From Nymphaea colorata (lineage: Eukaryota > Streptophyta > Magnoliopsida > Nymphaeales > Nymphaeaceae), in assembly GCF_008831285.2 (NCBI RefSeq), contig NC_045149.1:10754417-10818416 (forward strand): DNA of 64,000 bases, read 5' to 3'. A program made the position numbers and the translations under genes. Under the pieces are notes generated by a model. That model worked only from the letters and a program-made list of their open reading frames with translations. It made no database searches and was not told the origin of the DNA. Within the stretch, counting starts at the first letter, position 1; each line of letters opens with the position of its first letter. Shown piece after piece: positions 61,807-64,000 of this stretch.

Positions 61807-61818
61807 TATATATATATA
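61753..61818. repeat. (TA)n microsatellite
   Basis: A TA run with one small interruption at 61801-61804. Confidence 0.96.
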
Positions 61819-62257
61819 AATGAAAATTAAGCAATGAGCGTGATGGTCACCTAGCCCTCTTATAAGGGTCATTCCTTTAATTGTGATGGACAATTAAGAC
61901 AAAAAATGTGTAGACAATTAAGAAAAAAACAAAGAAAAAAATGTGATCATATTAATTCAATACTTTATTCTCTTCATTCATTATGAAGGAAACAAACCTT
62001 CATGATTAACTTTGCATATAACCAAAGTTACCATTAGACACGCACACACACAAATACATAAACGTTGAATTGCCCCTTTGCTTATAATGCTTTGGCACAA
62101 ACACAAAGTGTTGTTGTCACATTCACTATCACCGATCCGATAGTCAATAGCTGAAGCTGTGTCTCTTGCTTTGTCAAGCTTTCACAGGAAGAAAAAACGA
62201 TAATTGACACACTCATGTGAAGCTCGTGAAGAAAAAACATCACTACCATTCACTGGC

Positions 62258-62906
62258 ATGAGAGGAACAGTCGAAGCTGGAACGAGTGACGCAACTTTCA
62301 CTGAAGTCTTCACCGGCGCTCTCTTCGCATCGGATCTACCTCGCGATCTCCTCTGCAAAGGTATCGTCGACGTTTGATTTAGATATTTTGTTTTTGGTCA
62401 CATATAAACAAATTCCAAATAGAATGCATATATACAGCGTCAACAGCACGTGAATTTTTTGCTTTCCGATCTAAAGTTTCTAGAGCCTCTCGCCAGCTAT
62501 TTATCTTACTGCTAGACAAAATCATGATAATTTGGAATAAATCGCATCTGTTTCACAAATGCTCCTTTCTCTTTATGTCCAATCCCTCCTTTAACTAATT
62601 ATGAAATCAATAGCATTGGACGCATTTGCTTTTAGTGGCTAAACCAAGGTGCTGCAAAACCCTCCGTAGTGGATATTCTAGAACCCTAACAATGCTAACT
62701 TCCGCAAATCATCCACCTCTATAAAATTCTAAGGCATGGGTATCTTCCGTCTCTCATCTGTGCATCCTTAGCAAGAAACGGCTCTAGGTAGTTTATCGCC
62801 ATGAAGTTCTGCTAATTTCTTTTAGTTCTTGACGTAAAATATTTTAAATATTCATACGCGTCTTTCTATTTTGTTCATGTTCACAGTTTGCGCAGCCGGA
62901 AAATGA
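62258..62906 (+). other. spliced upstream ORF (40 codons) in the leader of the peptide gene
   Basis: The ATG at 62258 opens a frame that stays open to a good donor (gcaaag|gtatcg, 62361). Joined to the acceptor ttcacag|ttt (exon from 62887), it continues for six codons and stops at TGA 62904-62906, overlapping the main ATG by two bases (ATGA). The intron is inferred from splice signals only. The arrangement fits a uORF with termination-reinitiation, or it may be chance. Confidence 0.4.
62361..62886 (+). other. predicted 5' UTR intron of the peptide gene
   Basis: Donor gcaaag|gtatcg and acceptor ttcacag|ttt, with a T-rich stretch before the acceptor. No transcript evidence. Confidence 0.5.
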
Positions 62907-63274
62907 GGCTGGTTTTCCTGGTTTTGCTAAGCTCAGCTACTTATTTATGCTACGGAAGAGTCATGGCTTCCTCTGCTGAGTTAACAGACGTAAAATCCCA
63001 GTTTGCTCTAGAAAGAAGCGAAGCAGCGAAGCAAAATGGTACCAAAGTGAACAGGAAGAGTCATCAGGATCAGGAAACACCAACTAATCACCATGCGGTT
63101 GGAAAGAGGACTCACAGCACCTTCGTGAAAGCAAGTAAAGCGGGATTTACTAATCAGAATGCCTGGAAGGAGAAGAAGGAGGATCGCTATTCCCTTGTAA
63201 CTGTTGCTGGCACTCATCACGAGTGTCCACCGTATTGTTACAATCATATTGGTCCTAATGGATGCAGGTGTTAA
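62903..63274 (+). CDS. small secreted peptide precursor, 123 aa, C-terminal C-x3-C-x8-C-x-C motif
   Basis: The start is the ATG at 62903; upstream in-frame sequence has no ATG. Residues 2-17 (RLVFLVLLSSATYLCY) form a clear signal peptide, with cleavage likely near VMA-SS. The middle is hydrophilic, basic and low in structure (many K, H, N, Q), typical of a plant propeptide. The last 17 residues, ECPPYCYNHIGPNGCRC, carry all four non-signal cysteines as C-x3-C-x8-C-x-C, with the last Cys at the C-terminus. That suggests one or two disulphides in a short mature peptide, or a metal site with the nearby His residues. A probable 5' UTR intron lies at 62361-62886. I do not recognise the family: it does not fit RALF, EPF, CLE, PSK, CEP or GASA patterns. 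Confidence 0.72.
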   Translation: MRLVFLVLLSSATYLCYGRVMASSAELTDVKSQFALERSEAAKQNGTKVNRKSHQDQETPTNHHAVGKRTHSTFVKASKAGFTNQNAWKEKKEDRYSLVTVAGTHHECPPYCYNHIGPNGCRC

Positions 63275-63381
63275 TCAGTGTCCCAAGCACGCTCTCGGCA
63301 GGTGTGTCCCTTAAACCTATAAGTAGTCTGTGCTTGAGTTATTGGGCTTTGTCGCAACAGGACGCTGGATGGTTAGTGTGC

Positions 63382-63387
63382 AATAAA
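63382..63387 (+). terminator. polyadenylation signal AATAAA of the peptide gene
   Basis: AATAAA 108 bases after the stop codon, a normal distance. Confidence 0.6.
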
Positions 63388-63540
63388 ACGTCCGACTGTA
63401 CTGTGCGGAATATCTGCTTTCCTTAATGTTCTTTGAAATGAATGTGCTCTGTAAGGAATATCTGCTTTCCGTGTATGAAATGGCTGTGTCTAATGTCTAT
63501 AAAGCTTATAACCCTCGGTTGGCTTGCTTGTTATTACGAG

Positions 63541-63541
63541 C

Positions 63542-63576
<35 letters not shown>
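63541..63576. repeat. (CT)n-(CA)n microsatellite
   Basis: A CT run followed by a CA run. A GA run occurs again at 63654-63680. Confidence 0.95.
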
Positions 63577-63579
<3 letters not shown>

Positions 63580-64000
63580 GATATAAATTTGTGCTGTTGA
63601 GGGATGGACAAGCAAACCGAATGAGCTACATGTGTTCGCGCACAAACACAGAATGAGAGTGAGAGAGAGAGAGAGAAAGAGACGATAAAATGTGAATGCA
63701 TAACAAAATTTAAGGACAAAAAGCCTCTTATATATAAAAACAAACTGCAAAAATAAAATAGAAAGAATAAATTATACAAGACAACAACACAATAAAAGAA
63801 AGGTGAGAAGAGAGTGGCAAGATGGAATGACAGAGTCACCAAGCAGCAAAGGAAGGACGGTGTGAATATTAAAATGGACATCCCCTTGCGCAAGGCATGC
63901 CACAGAATCCAGGGATGAGAAGATGCCCTTGAAGGCCATGTTGCTATGCTCCTCCCAAATGCACCTCCAAGAGGATATGAGCTACAACATCTAAACATGA
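63577..64000. other. 3' end of window, nothing recognised
   Basis: A minus-strand frame (63998-63534) is open but passes through the simple repeats and matches no family I know. A 12-bp palindrome CCTTGCGCAAGG lies at 63884-63895. Confidence 0.4.

Noticed and set aside
63884-63895. 12-bp palindrome CCTTGCGCAAGG
   Set aside because: Short, single, and without context; expected by chance at this scale.
63534-63998. 154-codon minus-strand frame at the window end
   Set aside because: It passes through CT/CA/GA simple repeats and has no family match. The window ends here, so a real gene cannot be excluded.

Overview
The window is nuclear DNA of a flowering plant. This rests on a seven-exon gene with GT-AG introns, plant Ty1/copia and Ty3/gypsy retroelements with initiator-Met-tRNA primer sites, plant-type hAT transposons, and many (TA)n arrays. 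The species cannot be named from the sequence; the transposon-filled introns suggest a TE-rich genome.

Layout. 1-690 is a decayed copia RNase H end, and 690-4960 is AT-rich DNA with nothing recognised. The main gene runs from about 5160 to 41650. It is an ELF6/REF6-type JmjC histone demethylase on the + strand (CDS 5699-41471, seven exons, 1423 codons plus stop by my joining). Every junction keeps the frame. The exons carry JmjN, JmjC with its Fe(II) ligands, a Cys/His-rich middle and a C-terminal C2H2 zinc-finger array. Only 4.3 kb of the 36 kb is coding; the rest is mostly introns filled with transposons.

Intron 3 (8.4 kb) holds an old minus-strand chromovirus (8377-14963, TSD gtgtc) with a 3.4 kb hAT element nested in it (10706-14117, TSD ggtatact). 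Intron 4 (12.2 kb) holds a young copia element (21703-26793, TSD acctt) with LTRs that look identical and one nonsense codon in its polyprotein. Intron 5 (8.0 kb) holds a non-autonomous member of the same hAT family (30052-36498, TSD ctttggac), itself split by a minus-strand copia (30257-35935, TSD aatat). Intron 6 holds a third, one-ended fragment of that hAT family.

Downstream, 41.5-62.2 kb is gene-poor. It has a 5.1 kb hAT element of a second family (45796-50899, TSD cctctatc) with a tandem array inside it, a decayed gypsy remnant (about 51250-52300), a Mutator-like MITE (53479-53864, 10-bp TSD), a C-poor TTGGATTTTG-rich tract, and several TA arrays. The last gene (about 62258-63390, +) encodes a small secreted peptide precursor of 123 residues. 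It ends in a C-x3-C-x8-C-x-C motif that I do not recognise, and its 5' leader appears to be spliced and to carry an upstream ORF whose stop overlaps the main start.

The demethylase would act on H3K27me3 in chromatin. The TE-filled introns raise the possibility that its full-length expression depends on heterochromatin-aware intron processing, as known for Arabidopsis IBM1. Two features at its 5' end (a 37-codon uORF and an 11-codon uORF overlapping the start codon) suggest translational control.
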